The translations under genes were made by a program, and so were the position numbers. Shown here one piece after another: positions 59,679 to 64,000 of a DNA stretch of 64,000 nucleotides. The notes under the pieces are model-generated. The model was not told the origin of the DNA, made no database searches, and saw only the letters and a list, made by a program, of their open reading frames with translations. Numbering within the stretch: position 1 is the first letter of the stretch; every line of letters begins with the position of its first letter. The stretch is from Steromphala cineraria (taxonomy: Eukaryota; Mollusca; Gastropoda; Trochida; Trochidae): NCBI GenBank assembly GCA_916613615.1, contig OU744726.1:15131515-15195514 (forward strand). Direction: 5' to 3'.

Positions 59679-61656
59679 TTACTCACTGTTAGCTAGTACG
59701 GCAGTTAAGGAGCTTGAATAGAGAATGGTGGGGGTCCCAGTACCCCCTCGATCTTCCCAGGCGCACCCCATACTGGAGTCCCTCACATTCAACCAACCCA
59801 CATCTCCGTCACATCCTGCGTGGGTCATTATGTAGAACTTTCTTCCATTGACGCTGAAATGACAAAAAGAAAATACAATGGATGATAACATCTGTCGTCA
59901 TTTTATGTGACGTTTCGACACAGGGGTTCTATCGTTTAAAAGCAAAGGTAACCGAATAAAAAGACAAGAAAACATAAAAGTACATAATTACACCATGTAC
60001 GAAAATTAAAAACGATCAAACAAAAAGAGTTATTGTGATTAGAGAAAAAGGTAAATGATAAAAAGTAACTAATGATGACCATAGAAGCTAATACTGATTG
60101 TAAAGAAAAAACATTACAGTATTAACTAACATAGTACAATTAACATGCATCATATGTAACAAAATAATTAGGACAATAAAAAAACGTCGCTGTATTGTTT
60201 CTACATGTAATAAATTGCCATGTCCAGGTTTGTTGCAATTAGTGTACGTTAACTAACATTTTGCAAAAAGAATATTAAGGGGTTGTAATGATGTATAAAA
60301 CACGTAAACAACATACATGTACATTTAAAGCTATGTTCAACTTTTATTTGATACAAACCCATTCATGGTGAAATGTTCAAAGCTGTTGGTTAGATCTGTC
60401 CACGAAGAGCTGAGAACTCTACTCTGCGCAAACCAGGAAGCTGCATCACTTCCGGTTCCGTTGAAAATGATGTACTGTTGAACTTCGCCATCCTTGTACA
60501 ACTCGAGTTTCACCTGAATAGAATTTAATTGTAACATTTTTGCCTTAGCAACAAAACCGATTATCATACCATTTCGTAGAGTAAAAAAAACTTCCTGCAG
60601 GAAAAACTTGGTCCGCCACAAACAAGTCTGAGAACAGCCATTACAGTAGCCAGATCCTTCGTATGTTCAATTCATTAATTACAGAGCCAAAAGTAGAAAG
60701 CGTTTGGTGAAAATGCAAAAGGATAGGACAAGTAAACCCAGCGCACGAAAGCACCTTGATTCCGACAATTGCATTGAAAATGGCGATCTTGTCTATTTCA
60801 TTCGAACGCTCCGACAACAATTCGACTATTGTCAAACAGTGTCGTAATTTTAGACTTATTTCTCTCAAACGCAACACTTTTGGATATTGAAAGCGAGAAA
60901 TATATTTGTTTAACTTATCAACTTATTCATGTTAAAGACAGACGTCATTTTAGCAAAACTCCAACCTCTTGTATGTTGTAGGAGGTCCAGTCGTCCAGGA
61001 TACTGCTCCGGAAGTGTCGGTCACATGACTTGCTGGAGTTGACCGTCTGACATCCGGGCGGAACTCCATCCTTGTTGGCGGGGTCGTCGTGATGTCCAGA
61101 GTTTGACCAGGTCGACATCGAAGTCTGACCAATGTTCGGTGTGAGCCGGAACACCAGGGTCCAATCTCCCTTCGTGACATGCTCTGAAAAACAACAAATT
61201 TGCTTCAAAACCAATTCATAGATATTGACCATTTCCATTATAAAATCATAATTTTATATGACAATAAAAAGCGATATATCCGAGAAAAAAACACATAATG
61301 CAGGTATAATTTATTTATCAAGGTAAGATTGAACAATTCACAAGCCTACAAGGACATTTCTTCTGTGCCGATTAGACCCCTAAGTTTACATATTTGATAT
61401 GATACTTCTTTATGCACATGTTGGTACATCGAGCGAGTAAATCAAGTTTATGACCTCCAAGACACTTATGATGCTATTTAAAAGAGTGAACATATCATCA
61501 AAGGAAGGGAAAGAAAAGTGAAAAACCTTAAGAGTTGAACATACATATAATTATGTGTTTACTATAAATCGCATACAAATAGTCCAGGTTCATACACATA
61601 CCTTTGTGTTGAGATAATGTATGTCTTACGATGAATATGAACAGTATGGCTAACAT
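59679..61656 (-). CDS. Secreted 200-aa protein with a DWTLVF...FNGTGSD domain, four exons
   Basis: Minus-strand exons: 61602-61656, 60966-61183, 60359-60513, 59679-59853. All junctions are GT-AG and in phase. Exon 1 gives the leader MLAILFIFIVRHTLSQHK, a signal peptide by its hydrophobic core. The mature domain contains GDWTLVFRLTPNIGQ, a Cys pair (GCQTVNSSKSC), VKLELYKDGEVQQYIIFNG, SSSWTDL, then GCDGDVGWLNV and GCAWED near the end, where it stops at LANSE. The pattern resembles a family of uncharacterised secreted proteins I associate with molluscs, sometimes in many copies. Its function is unknown, and a lectin-like or extracellular recognition role is only a guess. Four cysteines could form two disulphides. 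The gene is complete by phase and length. Confidence 0.8.
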
Positions 61657-63796
61657 ATGTTTCCATTAGGAGGTTTTGTCAAGAACCCTGATTATCTGAT
61701 CATCCTGATAAAAAAATCAGATCTTGAATAATTTGAAAAACGAGAATTTTCAAATTATTGTTCTTAAATTTGGTTCTTACAAATTCTAAAATAATCCAAT
61801 TAGAAGTTGAATGATACTTCAGTTTGTATGTTTTAATTGCTGCCATTTCTTCATTGTGTCAGAACGTTACACTTGGGTAAGCAATTGACAATACTGATAA
61901 TGGAGAAGCTATGACTTAAAAAACGAAACGGTTTTCATAATTATTTGCATTAACTGTATTTATTCAAACAAAGGAACATAATTTTGTAAGTCTTGTCGAT
62001 GTAGAAAAAAGATCACCGTCATTTTTGTGAGTGAATATAAAGAGGGAAGAAAGATACAAAGATGTCATACGTCAAATGTTTGATGTTACGAATCAAAAGA
62101 GTATTTACAATCATGTACACTCGTTAATTATTCCAAACGAGCATACATATAGAGTGAAACATCACTGGAGTTTTGAAGAATGTTTTACAATAAGAAATAT
62201 GCCAAACATTTTCCTTCACGATGTAACGAATAAATAAGTAAATCTTTCACAAAGTGAAATAAATATATTCCTTGAATACCGATAAATGGATTTAATAAAC
62301 ACAATTAAGCAAAATATATGAATAATAAAAACTAGTTGATTTACATCATTGTTTAATTTCAAAAGGGTTATCATAAAAATAATCCTGAAAAGGTTTTTTC
62401 ATCCAAAAGCAATTTCAAATCTTAGCAGAATAAAATGTTGTCAATGTGTGAAAAAATAGTTTTGTTTATTGATTGCCACATATAATGTGAATATTTGTGT
62501 TTTCAAAGGTATCAAAGGTAATTTTATAAAATTAATGAATATACTGTAAATATTCTTTAAAAAAATTACACTTATAATTATTATTTGAACGATGATTCTT
62601 GCACTTCATACTCATCATTAATGGGAAATACCAGTAAAATATTTTGTTGCAGAAAAGTTCATTTTTGGAATGTTTTTAAAAGGTCGAATCGTTTCGTGCA
62701 ACAGCCAAAAAATCAACATTAAGATATTACGTACGTCATAATTTATCACGTACATGTACGTACGCAATAATAACATCTAAACATTAGTTTACTACATCCA
62801 TGTAATATCACGTGCGTTGTGATAGATATATATACGTTTTTGATAAAACAATATTTCACCCAGTACCTTCTGGAGCTTCGTCAGGGAGAGAGACAAAATA
62901 TACTTTTCACAACAAGAATATCATAATATTCGATCATGTGATTTGTCAAGTACACTCTCACATGTACCTGTGTCTATACATCATTTATTTTCTTGGCCAA
63001 ATCGTCATTGATCCGACAGAAGTTTCAGCGAGTTGAAAACACTTTTATTTCATCGGCTTAATGACTTAATGAAAGCTCTATTTTCATTTAAGAGAATTAA
63101 TCTAGTTAGTAATCACTTCAATTCGATAGTCTTCAGGCCCGGGTTTAGCACTCTATTCAGAAATGCTTTTGGTCGAATATTCACAATATTAATCATTACA
63201 TCATTACGAAATTGATTTTCAGTTAAAAATGTTTTCTATCGAAAATAACTATAATGTTAGATAAAATGAACTGATTAATTACATTTTACAAAAATGTATT
63301 GTTAAGCACAAAACATCGCCATAGCACCTAAATCCGGACTTTGCTGAGCTGTATGAAATACTATATCATGATCGATGGTAGTGTAATATTTCAAAAACAG
63401 GATTAACAAAAAGCTTTTGTCAACATAAACATGCGCTATAGCTGCGGTACAACGTATTAACGTAATGTCCCAAATCGTAGTTCCCTCACAAAAGTGGAAC
63501 ATGCAAACACCCATTAAAGCATATAAATTGTTTTGACGCCAAACCTATTAAACATAATAATATGATATTGAGAAAATGCAATTGCAACATAATTTAAGCT
63601 AAATCATATTGCATGACAAACAGCGTAAAGTTTACTCTTGTGAATATGCTAAGATCCTATATTTGTAAGGTGCTAAGAATGAGCATCCTATAATTCTTGA
63701 AACCTCCATAGAACGAGGGGTGGACATCAAACAAACAAACCTGTTTATTCAACATTTTAACCTGATCAATTAAGATTTGGCCTACACTTCAAATCG
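61657..63796. other. No recognised gene; upstream flank of the secreted-protein gene
   Basis: The gene's promoter should lie just above 61656. Strongly AT-rich with ACGTACGT-type palindromes near 62728-62765. Short frames lack motifs. Confidence 0.45.
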
Positions 63797-64000
63797 CTGC
63801 ATTCGAACTAATGTTACAGACCTGTAGCAAGTTGCATGTACTCCCACGCTTCGTCTCTGCTGCATTCGACCTAATGTTACAGACATGTAGCAAGTTGCAT
63901 GTACTCCCACGCTTCGTCTCTGCTGCATTCGACCTAATGTTACAGACATGTAGCAAGTTGCATGTACTCCCACGCTTCGTCTCTGCTGCATTCGACCTAA
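63797..64000. repeat. 63-bp tandem repeat running off the right edge
   Basis: Units start at 63797, 63860, 63923 and 63986 with CTGCATTCGACCTAATGTTA, then TGTAGCAAGTTGCATGTACT. They differ at only a few bases in unit 1. The period is a multiple of three, so the minus strand stays open as a 21-residue repeat. Confidence 0.95.

Overview
The window reads as nuclear DNA from an invertebrate, most likely a bivalve mollusc. It is AT-rich, its genes are split by GT-AG introns, and most of it is transposon debris. Pointers to a mollusc are the AIG1/GIMAP-type GTPases, the CYP2-clan P450, and abundant hairpin-plus-(GTCC)n, 'GGAGTCTGTACACAAA' and 'AAAGGGGCAGTAGCACG' repeats. The species cannot be named from this alone.

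Layout. 1-6.5 kb: LINE 3' end, broken PIF/Harbinger transposase, truncated two-exon P2X7R-type cysteine-domain gene, OTU-protease fragment and a triplet microsatellite. 7.4-8.6 kb (minus): AIG1 GTPase exon. 9-15.2 kb: L1/Tx1-type LINE, then a nest of elements inside elements. 15.7-27 kb: modular repeats, a 170-bp tandem array, MITEs, a 1.3-kb TIR element, a possible secreted-protein gene and a LINE tail. 28.9-36.1 kb: 139-bp hairpin, CR1/jockey-like LINE, and a 3.9-kb long-inverted-repeat element holding DIRS-like remains. 37.4-45.9 kb (plus): a complete ten-exon cytochrome P450 of 505 aa; all splice phases agree. 47.9-48.7 kb: TA-flanked TIR element. 50.2-55.0 kb (minus): a gene rebuilt from phase-matched exons that joins two RanBP2/NZF zinc fingers to an AIG1 GTPase (488 aa). 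59.7-61.7 kb (minus): a complete four-exon, 200-aa secreted protein. The right edge enters a 63-bp tandem repeat.

Function. No operon or pathway links the genes. The P450 is a microsomal monooxygenase. The zinc finger-GTPase gene and its partial relative 42 kb away belong to a GTPase family tied to immunity and stress. The zinc fingers suggest ubiquitin reading, and both GTPases end in a Trp/Gly/Lys amphipathic tail suited to membranes. The most notable points are this domain fusion, the seven-fold tandem duplication of the P450 exon 6 / 5' splice-site junction, and several perfect or near-perfect inverted repeats, one of them within a P450 intron.
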